Of a stretch of DNA of 64,000 nucleotides, positions 46,974-59,112 are shown in pieces (position 1 is the stretch's first letter; the number at the start of each line of letters is the position of its first letter). Under the pieces are notes generated by a model. That model was not told where the DNA came from, made no database searches, and saw only the letters and a program-made list of their open reading frames with translations. The translations under genes were made by a program, and so were the position numbers. The DNA is from Bartonella fuyuanensis (GTDB lineage Bacteria > Pseudomonadota > Alphaproteobacteria > Rhizobiales > Rhizobiaceae). The stretch spans positions 23,877 to 87,876 of the forward strand of contig NZ_JACIFE010000006.1 in NCBI RefSeq assembly GCF_014197255.1, in the 5' to 3' direction.

Positions 46974-48481
46974 AGCTTGAGTATTTGGTATTATAGTCTG
47001 TGGATTATTTCATACTTTTGGTTATTGTTTTTTCATGGGCATTAAAATAGAGTGCCGTAAAATGTACTCGTTATTTAAAATTCATTTTCTTTGCCTACGG
47101 AAACATCTCTCAAGGAGTACAAGTTTATTTCAAAATGGTATCCGTGCAAGGGATAAAATCCATTTCGCATTATCATTTTTTCACTTACTAAAAGTGCAAG
47201 ACAGCTTTATCAAATGATTTACAACAGTATTATGATAGACATTGCTTAAAACTTTTGTGATTATATTGTAAATGGCCATTCGGCTTTTGAATGGGATTAA
47301 GATATTAATGCGTTAAGATTGATAAAAAGAGTTGCATTGTTAATAATCTCAATTACTATGCTATTGAGACAAGTAGTAATTTTTCTTATCTATAGAAATT
47401 GTTTCAACGAATTATTATTGGAAGCTTAGAAAACATGAAAGTTGTTAGAAACTTACCAAATTTAGAAACTTAGAGGAAGTTGAATAGATTAGTAGGGTTA
47501 ATTTACCTCATATTTTTTTGATTACTAGTTTAAAACTACAATCTATATGTTAATCGTTTTGCATTGATTCTATACAATCTTAAAAGGAATAATACCTCAC
47601 ACGATCGCCTAAAAAGAAAGGATTTAAAATTTTAAAAACTCTTATTTAAATTACGTTAAGCTTTTTAAGGGATCCTCTATTAAACAAAAATAGTTTTTTC
47701 AAGATTACCTTTAAAAGATTATATTATAATTTAAAATCACACCTCTATTTTTTCAAAAGTTTTTTAAGATTAGTTTTACATATTCATTTCGGGGAACAGA
47801 TTATAACGATTGAGACTCTTATTAAACATAATTTATTTGTTGTATTTATACAGATTATAATATCCCTATGGAGCATTTTTTTATTGATAACACCTAACAT
47901 ATGTAAAAATAAGCTTTTCTTTTAAAATATCAACGTACAAAATCAAAGTTTCATTAAAATCTATAAATGCATCTTGATAGTATTAAGGTAACGATAATTT
48001 TTTTAAAAAAGGCTTTAAAAGGTCATGTGTTTTTTCATTCAGATATATTTTAATGTCTCACTAAAATCATAAGAAGCATTTTCTAAGTGATCTGAAAAAA
48101 TTGATCCAATTTATAGCATAGTCTGTATTGTATTTATTAGTTATATTTTCAAAGTTTCCAAAATCATAGCCTGTTGAAAGCTAGTTTTATTATTTTTAAG
48201 TAAGATTTTTTATGGGGCACGGAATGAAATGATAAAATCGATAGAACTGATAACTTTCATTAGAAGGGATTCAAATAATATGTATATGTTATTATTATAA
48301 GAAAACTTTTGCAAAAATATGGGAAAGATGGCATTTTTTTGCTTTGTATATTCAATTTTTTCATAGGTGAAGTGTTTTTTTATCCAAGATATAGATGGTA
48401 TTCAAAAAATACGGTGTTGATGAATTTTTTAATAAAATAAGTATATAGATATCTCAAAATAGCTGGATGAGGTGATTTTAA
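46974..48481. other. 1.5-kb intergenic stretch before waaA
   Basis: No gene, repeat or structured RNA that I can support. Very AT-rich with stops in all frames. It separates DUF4170 from waaA, which are close neighbours in related genomes as I recall, so it may be expanded or decayed DNA. Confidence 0.45.
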
Positions 48482-49804
48482 ATGGTAGAATTAAAGGCAC
48501 ATGCGGCTCTTTTAATTTATCGGATGATTGGTTTTTGCTTATGTCCTGTTATTCCTTTTTATTTGTTTTTTCGTGCTCTCCGTGGAAAAGAAGAATGGTG
48601 TCGCAAAAAAGAGCGTTTAGGTAAAAGTTCTCATGCACGTCCTGAAGGTTCGTTAGTTTGGTTGCATGCAGCAAGTGTTGGCGAAACACTTGCGCTTGTT
48701 CCACTTATTAATCATATTTTATCGTTAAAAATAAATGTATTATTAACAACAGGGACCGTGACATCTTCCATTCTTGTGAAAAAACGGTTTGGTAATCGGT
48801 TGATCCATCAATATGCTCCTTTGGATTTAGATTTTGCAGTGCGCCGTTTTATTAGTCATTGGAAGCCTGATCTTGTTTTGATTTGTGAATCAGAAATTTG
48901 GCCTCTTCGTATTAAAGAACTTGCTAAAATGCGTATTCCGCAGATTTTGGTTAATGCTCATATGTCTGAACGTTCTTTTAAAGCTTGGAGAAAACAGCAC
49001 GTTCTTGCTAAGCATATTTTTAAGAATATTGATTTGGCGATTGGTCAGAACGAAAGAGATGTAACTTATTACCATACACTTGGCGTAAAATCTGTTACGT
49101 TTTCTGGTAATCTCAAGGCTGATGTTTTTTTGGTTGAAGATCAAGCATTGCTTGCGCGTTATCGTAATGCTGTCGGCAATCGCCCAGTTTGGGCAGCTAT
49201 TTCAACGCATGAAGGGGAAGAGGAGATTGCTTTTGAGGTTCATAAGATTGTTAAAAATTATTTGCCAGATTTATTGACAATTATTGTTCCCCGTCATCCT
49301 GAACGTTTAGAAGATCTTATCAGAAAATGTAATAATAATAGTTTCCGTTTTATTCGTAGAAGCAGCAATACTATTCCAGATAAGAATATCGACATTTTAT
49401 GGGGAGATACAATTGGAGAAATGGGACTTTTTCTTTGCTTGTCAAAAGTTTCTTTCGTTGGTAAGTCGTTATGTGGAAACGGTGGGCACAATCCATTGGA
49501 ATTAGCTTTGCTTGGTTCTGCTATTTTAACAGGGCCTCATGTTTCAAATTTTCAAGAAATGTTCGAACAATTTTTAATGCATGATGCAGCATATATGGTT
49601 CAAGATACAAAACAGCTTGCTATTCAAGTGTATAGGCTTTTAACGAATGAAACATTGCGACAAGAAATGGTTGATAAGGCTCATGAGGTGGCAACAAGTA
49701 TGGCAGGTGCACTTGAGCGCACATTAAAGACTTTAGATCCATTTTTACAGCCCCTTGTAATACAAACAGGTTTACGTCAGCGTCAGGGTGGCTATGTATA
49801 TTAA
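48482..49804 (+). CDS. waaA: Kdo transferase WaaA (KdtA)
   Basis: Adds Kdo residues from CMP-Kdo to lipid A precursor at the inner face of the inner membrane (GT30). The 440-residue product has an N-terminal membrane anchor ([20 protein letters not shown]), the acceptor-domain [18 protein letters not shown] with the catalytic Glu, LICESEIWP, and a C-terminal GT-B domain with [19 protein letters not shown] and [10 protein letters not shown]. The last 17 bases overlap lpxK, indicating coupling of two successive lipid A/core steps. Confidence 0.94.
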   Translation: MVELKAHAALLIYRMIGFCLCPVIPFYLFFRALRGKEEWCRKKERLGKSSHARPEGSLVWLHAASVGETLALVPLINHILSLKINVLLTTGTVTSSILVKKRFGNRLIHQYAPLDLDFAVRRFISHWKPDLVLICESEIWPLRIKELAKMRIPQILVNAHMSERSFKAWRKQHVLAKHIFKNIDLAIGQNERDVTYYHTLGVKSVTFSGNLKADVFLVEDQALLARYRNAVGNRPVWAAISTHEGEEEIAFEVHKIVKNYLPDLLTIIVPRHPERLEDLIRKCNNNSFRFIRRSSNTIPDKNIDILWGDTIGEMGLFLCLSKVSFVGKSLCGNGGHNPLELALLGSAILTGPHVSNFQEMFEQFLMHDAAYMVQDTKQLAIQVYRLLTNETLRQEMVDKAHEVATSMAGALERTLKTLDPFLQPLVIQTGLRQRQGGYVY

Positions 49805-50828
49805 TGCGCCTCATTTTTGGTGGAAAAATAAAAGTTTTTTGCGTTTTTTATTAGCTCCAATTTCATGGGTTTATGGTTATTTTTCATGTCGTTTTATGGA
49901 AAGATCGCCTCCCGTGATTGATCTTCCAGTTTTGTGTGTTGGAAATTTTATATGTGGTGGTGCGGGTAAAACACCGGTTGTTATTGCTTTTGCTAAAGTG
50001 GCTCGCGAACTTGGTTTCGTACCTGGTATTGTATCACGTGGATATGGTGGTGCAGTTAAAGGAGTGCATCTTGTAAATGAGAAACATGATAATGCATACA
50101 ATGTGGGAGATGAGGCACTTTTACTTGCGCAGCATGCTGTTGTAGCTGTATCGGTTAATCGTTATGCAGCTGCACAACGGCTTAAGCAAGAAGGATGTAA
50201 TCTTATTTTAATGGATGACGGATTTCAAAGCCGCCGTCTTTATATGGATTATACGTTACTTGTTGTTGATGCAATGCGTGGTTTTGGCAATGGAGCTGTT
50301 TTTCCAGCTGGACCTTTGCGCGTACCATTAAAAAGGCAGTTTTCTTTTATGGATAGTGTTTTATTGATTGGTCATTCAGATGCACATGATAATGTTTCTT
50401 TTCTTGTTTCTCGTACTGGAAAGCCTTTATATCGTGCTCATCTCAAAGCAAGTGCTTCTGCTGAAGTTGCAGGAAAATCATTTTTGGCATTTGCTGGCAT
50501 TGGCAATCCAGATAAATTTTTTGAATCTATTAAAGAATTGTCTGGTCATGTGGCGAAAACCTATGTGTATCCAGACCACTATTTTTTCACCGATAAAAAT
50601 CTAACAAGTCTTATTCAAAAGGCTAAAATGCACAATTTATGGTTAGCAACAACTGCTAAAGATTATATTCGTATCCAGACAACTCATACGCAAAAAGATT
50701 TGAAAAATTTTATTGTCTTTGATGTAAACGTCAATTTTGTTCAGAAAGATTTCTGTCGCATGCTCCTTGAAGAGGTCATGATCCGCTTTCAAAAACGTTC
50801 CTTTGAATTTTCTTGCCTGAAAGGCTAA
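49788..50828 (+). CDS. lpxK: Tetraacyldisaccharide 4'-kinase LpxK
   Basis: Phosphorylates the 4' position of the lipid A disaccharide. The 346-residue product has an N-terminal amphipathic/membrane stretch ([16 protein letters not shown]), the Walker A-type loop [13 protein letters not shown] (51-63), SRGYGG, and Walker B-like [13 protein letters not shown]. Start is GTG at 49788 or ATG at 49794; both lie within the end of waaA. It converges with the DUF2093 gene, 19 bases apart. Confidence 0.93.
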   Translation: MAMYINAPHFWWKNKSFLRFLLAPISWVYGYFSCRFMERSPPVIDLPVLCVGNFICGGAGKTPVVIAFAKVARELGFVPGIVSRGYGGAVKGVHLVNEKHDNAYNVGDEALLLAQHAVVAVSVNRYAAAQRLKQEGCNLILMDDGFQSRRLYMDYTLLVVDAMRGFGNGAVFPAGPLRVPLKRQFSFMDSVLLIGHSDAHDNVSFLVSRTGKPLYRAHLKASASAEVAGKSFLAFAGIGNPDKFFESIKELSGHVAKTYVYPDHYFFTDKNLTSLIQKAKMHNLWLATTAKDYIRIQTTHTQKDLKNFIVFDVNVNFVQKDFCRMLLEEVMIRFQKRSFEFSCLKG

Positions 50829-50847
50829 ATTTATAGCTTTCGAGAGT

Positions 50848-51084
50848 TTATTTCCCTTTTGTGTTTAATAATTGCTTGAGATATTGATTGCATTCAAGCT
50901 CACGATGATAAGAGATTTCACAACTGGCATATGCTTCTTGGCGGTGATGATTCCAATATTTCAGATTATCTAGAGGGATTTTTTGCCCGCTAACAGCACA
51001 AATGGTATAGGTTCCATATTCTACAATGTCATATCTATTATTAAAATAATGAATTTTTGCTTCGTGCTCACCATTGGAAAACAT
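50848..51084 (-). CDS. DUF2093 family protein
   Basis: A 78-residue protein with the DUF2093 pattern (KIHYFNNRYDIVEYGTYTICAVSGQKIPLDNLKYWNHHRQEAYAS). The family is confined to alphaproteobacteria and is repeatedly found beside lpxK, as here; no function is known. Two Cys in the core might bind metal, but the pattern is not a classic zinc ribbon. It is co-directional with mutL upstream, with about 110 bases between. Confidence 0.85.
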   Translation of the reverse strand: MFSNGEHEAKIHYFNNRYDIVEYGTYTICAVSGQKIPLDNLKYWNHHRQEAYASCEISYHRELECNQYLKQLLNTKGK

Positions 51085-51193
51085 TATGACTCCTTTTTAT
51101 TTGGATAGAAGAGATATAAGTAAAATGTCATAAAATATATTACAAAGTCGAGAATAAATTTAAAAATATTTTTTTATTAAAATGATTAAGAGT

Positions 51194-53032
51194 TTATTTT
51201 CTGCCAAAAAGCCGTTCTATATCTGCTAATTTGAGTTCAATGTAAGTAGGACGGCCATGATTACATGTACTTGTATTGGGTGTTGTCTCCATTTGTCGTA
51301 ACAGTGTATTCATTTCTTCAGGGTGTAAAAGACGCCCTGACCGTATTGAGCTGTGACAGGCCATCGTCGCTGCAACATAATCAAGCATCGCTTTTAAATT
51401 ATTTGTTGTATCATATTCAGCTGCTTCATCTGCGAGATCTTTAATAAGGGCTTGTACGTTGATTTCTCCTAACATGGAAGGCGTTTCGCGCACAACGATT
51501 GCTCCAAGTCCAAATGATTCTATTCCTAAACCAAATTTTTGCAAAGCATCTTTGTGTGTTAAAAGGCATGTGGCATCCTCTTCAGAGAGTTCTACAATTT
51601 CAGGAATAAGTAATAATTGTGAAGGAAGCGGTTTGGAATAAAGTGCATTTTTGAGTGCTTCATACACCAATCGTTCGTGAGCTGCATGCTGATCGACAAT
51701 GATTAAACTATCTTGAGTTTGGGAAATAATATAGTTTTTATGGATTTGTGCTCTGGCCGTTCCTAATGGATAAGATAACTCTTCTGATAAAGAGTTAGTG
51801 TTTGGAAGGTATGTATCCCCACTTGGGATATTTAAGCCTTCCATAATAGGAGTAGCATCTTCTTTTAAACTAAGAGAGCTATTCATATCGAATGGTTTGT
51901 GAATCATTGAAGCGGCGGCAAAATGATGAGTCTGTGAGCTGTAAGAAGAAGGTTGGTGCGTGTTTTTAAAATTCCCCAATGGTTGTTGTGTCTGAAATGC
52001 AGCTAAAGTTGCTTCAGCGCGGGTTGACGTAGAGCGAATACCAGATTGTTGCAATGCTTCACGAATAGCTCCAACAATTAAACCACGAATTAAACCTGGG
52101 TCACGGAAGCGCACATCAGCTTTGGTTGGATGTACATTAACATCTACCTCAGTAGGTGGGAGATCAATAAAAAGAATAGCAACGGGATAACGATCTCGTA
52201 CCATAACATCAGCATAGGCGCTTCGGATAGCACTCCATAGAAATTTATCACGCACGGGACGTCCATTAACATAAGCAAATTGATGCAGGCTATTATTTCG
52301 GTTGAAAGATGGCAAACAAGCAAAACCCGTTAAGCGCACTGCTTCGCGTTCAGCGTTGAGTGCGATGCTATTAAGGGCGAATTCTTTTCCTATAATTTGC
52401 GTAATACGTTGTAATTGTCCCTGAGTGTTATTTTCTGTAGCAGACAGTTCCATAGCTGTTCTATCTAGTCCTGAAAGAGAAAAGCGGATATGTGGAAATG
52501 CGATAGCAATTCGCTTAATCGTATCGCTAACAGCATTTGTTTCAGCCCGATCAGTTTTCATAAACTTTAATCGTGCTGGCGTGACAAAGAAAAGATCACG
52601 AACTTCAACAATTGTTCCAGGATTTGCAGCAGCTGGTTTGGGTCCTGCAATTTTTCCTGCCGTAACGGAAATCTCAGCAGCGTTCTCAGCATCTTTGGTT
52701 CGTGAAATGAGTTTAAGTTTAGCAACAGAACCAATAGAGGGAAGGGCTTCACCTCTAAATCCAAGAAAGCGAATATTGTTTACGTCATCGGTGATTTTTG
52801 AGGTACAATGGCGAGACACGGCTAAAGTTAACTGATCTGCAGGAATCCCACAACCATTATCACTGACTTTGATAAAATTTTTCCCACCATTTGCTGTTAT
52901 AATTTCAATACGTGTTGCACCAGCATCAATAGCGTTTTCAACGAGTTCTTTAATAACATTTGCTGGTCGTTCAATAACTTCACCAGCGGCGATTTGATTA
53001 ATAATATTTTCGCTAAGATGGTGTATAATCAT
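51194..53032 (-). CDS. mutL: DNA mismatch repair protein MutL (endonuclease type)
   Basis: Links mismatch recognition by MutS to strand incision. The ATG at 53032 gives [19 protein letters not shown], the family N-terminus; the in-frame start at 53056 would add eight residues. The GHKL ATPase motifs are present: [18 protein letters not shown] and [10 protein letters not shown]. The C-terminal domain carries the endonuclease motif [12 protein letters not shown] (DQHAx2Ex4E), plus ACHSSIR and CNHGRPT metal-site segments. This MutL is therefore a nicking type, unlike E. coli MutL. The 612-residue length is normal. Confidence 0.96.
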   Translation of the reverse strand: MIIHHLSENIINQIAAGEVIERPANVIKELVENAIDAGATRIEIITANGGKNFIKVSDNGCGIPADQLTLAVSRHCTSKITDDVNNIRFLGFRGEALPSIGSVAKLKLISRTKDAENAAEISVTAGKIAGPKPAAANPGTIVEVRDLFFVTPARLKFMKTDRAETNAVSDTIKRIAIAFPHIRFSLSGLDRTAMELSATENNTQGQLQRITQIIGKEFALNSIALNAEREAVRLTGFACLPSFNRNNSLHQFAYVNGRPVRDKFLWSAIRSAYADVMVRDRYPVAILFIDLPPTEVDVNVHPTKADVRFRDPGLIRGLIVGAIREALQQSGIRSTSTRAEATLAAFQTQQPLGNFKNTHQPSSYSSQTHHFAAASMIHKPFDMNSSLSLKEDATPIMEGLNIPSGDTYLPNTNSLSEELSYPLGTARAQIHKNYIISQTQDSLIIVDQHAAHERLVYEALKNALYSKPLPSQLLLIPEIVELSEEDATCLLTHKDALQKFGLGIESFGLGAIVVRETPSMLGEINVQALIKDLADEAAEYDTTNNLKAMLDYVAATMACHSSIRSGRLLHPEEMNTLLRQMETTPNTSTCNHGRPTYIELKLADIERLFGRK

Positions 53033-53305
53033 AATAAATTCTAATAGGAATCTCAAGGGTCTATAAAAAATTATGATAACATCATTTGTGCGGCATTCAA
53101 GAATAAGAAAGCATAAGAGATATTATTTTTACAATACCTTTTGTTTGTTTTTTTAAGAGAAAAAGCGTTTTTCATTATTCGAAGTATTTTATTAACAAAT
53201 CAGTTGGAAAAAATAGAAAAATAGTTTTTATTCTCTTAAAATAGCTTGCACCAATTTATCATCTAGGTCAAAAAAGAAGCAATGTAAAAAGGGAAGGTTA
53301 GATAT

Positions 53306-54394
53306 ATGGTGCGTATAAGCGGTATTTTAGCAGATAGTGATATACAGGCTTTGATTTCTAATAACTTTCTCAAGGCTCAGTATCCGTTTGATACATCTCA
53401 AATACAACCAGCAAGCTTTGATCTTCGTTTAGGGGAAAAAGCTTATCGTATATGTGCTTCTTTTATGCCAGGTCCTGATGCAAAAGTTTTGGATAAGCTT
53501 GATCGGTTAAAGTTGCATGAGTTTGATTTACGAGATGGAGCCGTTTTGGAAACAGGATGTGTTTATATTGTTCCTCTTTTAGAAAGTTTAGCTTTACCAG
53601 AATTTTTATCTGCTGTTGCTAATCCCAAAAGTTCTACGGGGAGATTAGATATTTTCACCCGTGTTATTACAGATAATGCTCAGGAATTTGATAAAATTTG
53701 TGTTGGTTATCATGGTCCGCTTTATTTGGAAATTAGTCCACGAACATTTCCAATTTTAGTACGTACTGGTTCCCATTTATCACAGCTTCGGTTTCGAAAA
53801 GGATACAGCTATTTAAATGAAATTGAGCTATATGCTTTGCAAAAGGATGAAATGCTGATATCGGATGATCTTCCTAATATTAGTGCGGATGGTATTGGGC
53901 TTTCCATTAATTTAAAGGGAGATGAAAACGGGCTTATAGGTTATCGTGGTAAACATCATACAAGTGTTATTGATATTGATAAACGCGCTGTTGCTCACGT
54001 TTTAGATTTTTGGGAACCTCTTTTTGATCGGGGAAAACGGGAGCTAGTTCTTGATCCTGATGAGTTTTATATTTTAGTTTCACGAGAATCTGTTCATGTG
54101 CCTCCATTTTATGCTGCAGAAATGACTCCTTTTGATCCTTTAGTTGGGGAATTTAGGGTGCATTATGCAGGTTTTTTTGATCCAGGATTTGGGCATAAGG
54201 AGGCGGGTGGTAAAGGGGCAAGAGCAGTTTTAGAAGTACGTAGCCATGAAGTTCCCTTTATCTTAGAGCATGGTCAAATTATTGGTCGTTTAGTCTATGA
54301 GCATATGCTTAATCGACCATCAGTCCTTTATGGACATGATGTTGGATCACATTATCAGGCACAAGGTTTAAAGTTGTCCAAGCATTTTAGATGA
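53306..54394 (+). CDS. dcd: dCTP deaminase, long alphaproteobacterial form
   Basis: Converts dCTP to dUTP for thymidylate synthesis. At 362 residues it is about twice the E. coli enzyme and consists of two tandem dUTPase-like halves. The first has IQPASFDLRLG and the ANPKSSTGRLDIFTRV motif; the second contains GFGHKEAGGKGARAVLEVRSHEVPFILEHGQIIGRL. The long form is typical of rhizobia. The start ATG follows GGGAAGGTTAGATAT. It is divergent from mutL with 270 bases between. Confidence 0.9.
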   Translation: MVRISGILADSDIQALISNNFLKAQYPFDTSQIQPASFDLRLGEKAYRICASFMPGPDAKVLDKLDRLKLHEFDLRDGAVLETGCVYIVPLLESLALPEFLSAVANPKSSTGRLDIFTRVITDNAQEFDKICVGYHGPLYLEISPRTFPILVRTGSHLSQLRFRKGYSYLNEIELYALQKDEMLISDDLPNISADGIGLSINLKGDENGLIGYRGKHHTSVIDIDKRAVAHVLDFWEPLFDRGKRELVLDPDEFYILVSRESVHVPPFYAAEMTPFDPLVGEFRVHYAGFFDPGFGHKEAGGKGARAVLEVRSHEVPFILEHGQIIGRLVYEHMLNRPSVLYGHDVGSHYQAQGLKLSKHFR

Positions 54395-55291
54395 GCCAGA
54401 AACTATGAATTTTGATAACATGTACACAAGAATGTATTTTGAGTAAAAGAAAAATTTTCATTGTAGTCTATTTTCAGTGTTTAAGGTTCTGGCTCTGCAT
54501 TTGAAAGGATTTCTATTGATTTAATTTTTCGAGAGCGCCAATGGTCAGTATATTTTATTTCATCTAAAAATTATCATTCAGAGAAAATAAATCAGTTTTT
54601 CACGACAGTTCAGTAAAAATTTTTTTAATGAAAAGTGTTTTAAGTTTAGTAACTATTTATCGCCTCAAGGTATAATATGGCTGGAAAATTATTCAACTAA
54701 ATATGAAGAGCTTTTGCTTAGTATGAACAGTAAAGATTTTTTTATAATTTATGTGAATGAGGCACTGTATATTTTTGTAAAATTTTATGAACGAGTAACA
54801 GGTTTCAGTTTTGAAAATTGATATGCGAAGGTTTCTGGATGTATGCGACGAATTTATTTCGAGTATTAATCAAAGGATTTTTCATATTTGGGGGGATCTT
54901 ATGATTTCTACTTAATGACTACAAGCTCTATATTCTTATAAACAATAATGTAAGGACTCTTTGGAGGAAAAAACTATCTTAAATTACAACTAACTAAGTT
55001 GTGAAGTAATAGTTTTAAAAAAGGTATTTGTTGAAAACGAGTATAATAATTTCAATTGCTCATGAACAATGTATGAGTAGATACGTTATTGCTACTGCTC
55101 CATACTGTGAAGTTTTATATTTGGAAAGGAGAAATAAAGACGTTGTTTTTATCAATTAGTTTTTTTAGAAAATTGCAATCTTTGTTACTTCTATCTATTC
55201 GATAGAGAATTTGGGGGCGATATCGTATAAGGAGGTACATGAGATTTTTTCTTATGTGTTTTAGGGTGTTTTCTCTTTTCATTCAGGAATA
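54395..55291. other. Intergenic upstream of lldD
   Basis: No gene seen; short open stretches are interrupted by many stops. The lldD promoter must lie in the last part. No operator could be recognised. Confidence 0.45.
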
Positions 55292-56452
55292 ATGGTGCCA
55301 ACAATGATTATTTCTTCAACATTTGATTACCGTAAGGCCGCAAAGCGCCGTCTTCCTCCCTTCCTTTTTCACTATATTGATGGTGGGGCTTATGCTGAAG
55401 AAACGATGCGACGTAATTGTACAGATCTTCAAGCACTTGCACTGCGTCAAAGGATTCTAAAGCAAGTTGGTGAAATTGATCTTTCAATTAAGCTTTTTGA
55501 TCAGACATTTAATTTACCGATTGTGCTTGCACCTGTTGGGTTAACGGGTATGTATGCATGTCGTGGCGAGGTGAAAGCGGCATGTGCTGCAGTGGCAAAA
55601 AGGATTCCTTTTACACTATCTTCGGTTTCAGTTTGTCCCATTGCAGAAGTACAAGAAGCGGTTGGTGGTGCATTTTGGTTCCAACTTTATGTTCTCAAAG
55701 ATCGTGGTTTTATGCGTGATGCACTAGAGCGGGCTTGGTTAGCTGGTGTACGTACGTTGGTTTTTACAGTTGATATGCCAGTTCCTGGTGCACGTTATCG
55801 TGATGCGCATTCCGGGATGTCTGGTCCTTATGCTGGCTTACGCCGTTTTTTACAAGCTTTTACTCATCCACATTGGGCTTGGAACGTTGGTGTTATGGGG
55901 CGTCCCCATGATCTTGGAAATGTTTCGACTTATCTCAAAAAAAAGATTGCATTAGATGATTATGTTGGTTGGCTTGGTGCAAATTTTGATCCCTCAATTG
56001 GCTGGAATGATCTACAATGGATTCGTGATTTTTGGAAGGGAAAAATGATTCTGAAAGGTATTCTTGATCCAGAAGATGCGCGCGAAGCAGTACAATTTGG
56101 TGCTGATGGTATTGTTGTTTCCAATCACGGTGGACGTCAGCTTGATGGTGTATTATCAACAGCACGAGCGTTGCCTATAATTGCAGATGCGGTAAAGGAT
56201 TATTTAACTATTTTAGTGGATTCTGGTGTTCGTTCTGGCCTTGATGTTATACGCATGATAGCACAAGGTGCGGATGCTGTTATGATTGGTCGTGCTTTTA
56301 TTTATGCGCTTGCGGCGGCAGGTGAGAAAGGTGTTACGCATCTCCTTGATCTTTTTGCCAATGAAATGCGGGTAGCTATGACACTGACTGGTGCTCAGAC
56401 AATCAGAGATATTACACGTAAGAGTTTAGTAAATACGAATATTTTTAATTGA
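55292..56452 (+). CDS. lldD: L-lactate dehydrogenase (FMN-dependent, LldD)
   Basis: Membrane-associated flavoenzyme that oxidises L-lactate to pyruvate and feeds electrons to the quinone pool. The sequence is collinear with E. coli LldD from [38 protein letters not shown] to the C-terminus. The catalytic His and FMN-binding motif [10 protein letters not shown] and substrate-binding RDAHSGMSG are present. The E. coli start corresponds to the ATG at 55304; the ATG at 55292 has a better-placed AGGA and is given here. Length (386) is slightly shorter than E. coli because the C-terminal tail is missing. No lldP or lldR neighbour. Confidence 0.94.
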   Translation: MVPTMIISSTFDYRKAAKRRLPPFLFHYIDGGAYAEETMRRNCTDLQALALRQRILKQVGEIDLSIKLFDQTFNLPIVLAPVGLTGMYACRGEVKAACAAVAKRIPFTLSSVSVCPIAEVQEAVGGAFWFQLYVLKDRGFMRDALERAWLAGVRTLVFTVDMPVPGARYRDAHSGMSGPYAGLRRFLQAFTHPHWAWNVGVMGRPHDLGNVSTYLKKKIALDDYVGWLGANFDPSIGWNDLQWIRDFWKGKMILKGILDPEDAREAVQFGADGIVVSNHGGRQLDGVLSTARALPIIADAVKDYLTILVDSGVRSGLDVIRMIAQGADAVMIGRAFIYALAAAGEKGVTHLLDLFANEMRVAMTLTGAQTIRDITRKSLVNTNIFN

Positions 56453-56548
56453 TAAAACAATATGTTATGCTATTTTTAGAAAAAATTCTTTTTTATAGAG
56501 AAGCACAGCCGTATATTTTATAGATATATTGACAGTTAATATTAAATA

Positions 56549-56569
56549 GAAGAGGTTTAAAACCTCTTC
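56549..56569. terminator. Hairpin after lldD
   Basis: Perfect palindrome GAAGAGGTTT-A-AAACCTCTTC, 97 bases after the lldD stop. No T-run follows on the plus strand (it is followed by CCAAAAATACTC); on the minus strand the 3' flank is TCTATTTAAT. It could stop transcription or stabilise the lldD transcript. Confidence 0.5.
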
Positions 56570-57190
56570 CAAAAATACTCAATAACTGCCGTATAACTAA
56601 TCAATACAGAACAAAAAAAGCTTATGTTTTGATTCATTTTGTTGAAAATTTATTCTAAGGATAAAAAGGCAGAAGCGCTGCTAGTAAAGGTAAAACGACT
56701 GTTGATACAGAAAAAATAAATATAAATAATGCTGTTAACATTTTTCCATCCTATTTATAAAACATATCAAAATATAATATGTTAATTAAATTTACTCCAT
56801 AATGTCATAAAGTGTAATATTATAAATTTCATTTAGTTACATTATAATATGCATTTAAATTATCTATAAGATATAATTAATTTTATTAAAAAAATCAATA
56901 TATATTATTTAAAAATGTGATTATGATAGAAACTATATCAGAATAAATATTATTTCTATAATCGCTATATTATTTGTATTAAGTTTATTGAATAATATAT
57001 TATATGGATATGATGTTGTTTTTTATATAGTATGTTTTAAAGCAATGAAAAAAGTGCCGCACTGTTTTTAGCAAAGTTCGTTTACTGAGAGAGCATGGCT
57101 GCACGATTTAATATGCTTATCTGCTTTATTTTCTTGTATTTTCAATTATTTATGATTTTTTTTGAATGAGTGAGCATATTAGGAATCTCT
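56570..57190. other. Intergenic, no gene seen
   Basis: Extremely AT-rich. The only open frames are trivial. Confidence 0.45.
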
Positions 57191-57770
57191 TTAGTCTATT
57201 ACTTGTATTGCTAACACAATTTTCATTATACTATCTTTCCTGATTTCATAGTTTACTAAAATGTCTAATTGGCTTGCATTACAAATTGGGTCATTTGGTA
57301 TTCCCAACGAGAAAAATTGGCATGTAATGTTTTGTTCTATAGGCCATCGAGCAATTGCAACTCCAACCCTCCCATTAATACTATTTTTTTCATATACAAC
57401 TAAAGATATACGATATAAAGGTTGAATTGTTGGTACATTTGTCAGTGTCGGTACAATTTTATAATTTTTGAGTTTTTCAGTGGTATCAAGACAAATCTGG
57501 CAAGTTACTTCAGTAGTAAGTAAGAGAATATCTTTTTCCTTTTTTATATCAAAAGCTTTATGAATATCGCTTTTGAAATGTCGTTATGAATATTTTTAAC
57601 CGTGCACTTTCCAAAATGTGTATAAACAGGTATAGGATTATCGAGAGTAGAAAGGATTTCAGCTTTCGTTTCTTTATTATTTATGGATCAATGATGTATA
57701 TATTTGCAGTAGTATAAAAGCGAAGAAAAGCCAAAAATAACGTGATGTATAACTTCCAACAACCTATAAC
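57191..57770 (-). pseudogene. Decayed small exported protein gene, unidentified
   Basis: The minus strand is open without a start from about 57560 down to the stop at 57193, reading DILLLTTEVTCQICLDTTEKL, LYRISLVVYEKNSINGRVGVAIARWPIEQNITC and IPNDPICNASQLDILVNYEI. Upstream, another frame supplies NNKETKAEILSTLDNPIPVYTHFGKCTVKNIHNDISKA, so one frameshift lies near 57550. A further break near 57690 separates a hydrophobic leader-like segment (LYITLFLAFLRFYTTANIY). The composition is clearly protein-like, with several Cys suggesting an exported protein. Family not recognised. Confidence 0.6.
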
Positions 57771-57948
57771 AGGTAACAGCACTAATAGCAATCAGTCAAC
57801 AGAATTTTCACAATAAGAAACATTTGCCTTTATTTATATTTTTTCAAGTGTACGTATTGTCAAAAAATGAGCTTACAAAACAACAAATGGTTTTTTCTCA
57901 TCGGAAGCAAGATCAGCAGCAATACCTACTAAATTTTGTTAGGCAATT

Positions 57949-58400
57949 CTAATTTCTATAATACAGTTTTGCAAATTGATCAATTTGTCCAGCTATTAAT
58001 GAAGTATTCGTAAAAACGGCAATATCTTTATAAAATTGCGCTGTTTTATTAAGAATCTTCTTCAGATCTTCACTATTGGAAAACTTCACGGACATTTCAC
58101 TGTTTGAATATGAAAAAGCTGGATTTAAAGAATGGAAAAAATGATCGTTGATTTTTTCTACTAGAATTGCATATTATTCTCTACATAGGTGGCTTATCTA
58201 ATCGAAAAATTGACAGATCAATATTATTCGCAATGTTTTGCGCCACTTTAGCATGAAAAAGCAGATACCGTGCGAAAGTATTTACTTTATCTTTAATATC
58301 TATTACGCTTAGAAAGTCCAAACGGCATTATTCACAATACATATAAAAAGCAGTGCTATTATTCATTGTACAGTTTTGGAGAAGAAATTTTATTAAGTAC
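57949..58400 (-). pseudogene. Decayed gene, unidentified
   Basis: On the minus strand a 69-codon clean stretch (58161 to 57951) reads VEKINDHFFHSLNPAF, EDLKKILNKTAQFYKDIAVF and SLIAGQIDQFAKLYYRN. Before it, in other frames, come ATYVENNMQF and FARYLLFHAKVAQNIANNIDLSIFRLDKP. The pieces line up as one helical protein broken by at least two frameshifts. It lies directly upstream of, and co-directional with, the previous pseudogene, so the two may have formed an operon. Helical C-terminal parts of MCE/MlaD-like proteins look broadly similar, but the resemblance is too weak to name it. Confidence 0.45.
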
Positions 58401-58951
58401 TTCAGTACTTTAGATTATTTTTGTTGCAGACAGAATTTTTTATATCATCAGATTTTTAGACGATGATAGCAGGATAGTTCATAAAATCTTTTTTATCTTG
58501 TTTTGATTAGATTACAGAGACACCCTTCGAATATATCGATTCACTTAATCATTTTACGCAAATATAACTGCTTAAGTTCCTTAGTTATAAGATATGATAG
58601 TAATTTGAAGGAGGACGAGAGAGATGTAAAAGTCAAGGAGATACAGTATTTTTTGTCTTAATGCTAAAAATACTTTCCAATTTACGATAGCATTCAAATT
58701 AAGAAGCTGGAAACATAAATCTTTAGGTTAGAAAATGATGTTAAGCTAGCTTAGCAAATATACAAACATTTTATGATTTGTAAGAAAGAGATTTGTTGAA
58801 TAAATGATTAGAAAATAAAAAACATCATGAACATTTATTAATATGAGAATAAGATGAGTGGAATAAATTAAAAAGTTGCTTTCTATAGGAAGAAAAAGGG
58901 GGAGAATTAATGAAGTTAATCACGTTTTTTTACTAAGATAGAGTAAAAATC
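58401..58951. other. Intergenic, no gene seen
   Basis: A strong ribosome-binding-like sequence (TTTGAAGGAGGACGAGAGAG) at about 58600-58622 precedes ATG-TAA, so any gene there is immediately closed. Possibly another decayed gene start. Confidence 0.35.
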
Positions 58952-59112
58952 ATGCCGAATGAAAATCGGCTGATAGAACTAGAAACAAAGTTAATTTATT
59001 AAGAGAAATTCATTAATGAGATTTTTTGGTAGTACTAATCAATGGAAAAGTTGGAATGAGATATCTAAAAAGCCAGTGTTTTAGTGAAATGATTTTAAGA
59101 TTTAGAAGAATG
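58952..59112 (+). pseudogene. slyX: Probable slyX remnant, riddled with in-frame stops
   Basis: From the ATG at 58952 one frame reads MPNENRLIELETKLIY, stop, EKFINEIFW, stops, SMEKLE, DI, KASVLVK, F, DLEEW, each separated by single stop codons with the frame kept. SlyX proteins begin with a similar heptad pattern (RLxELExRxAxQExxIxEL ... QWKxIxxLxxKLxALxxRFxxLEE). The agreement in order and spacing is good, though the total is short and the family is low in information. SlyX is a small coiled-coil protein of unknown role. Loss by base substitution rather than frameshift is unusual. Confidence 0.5.
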
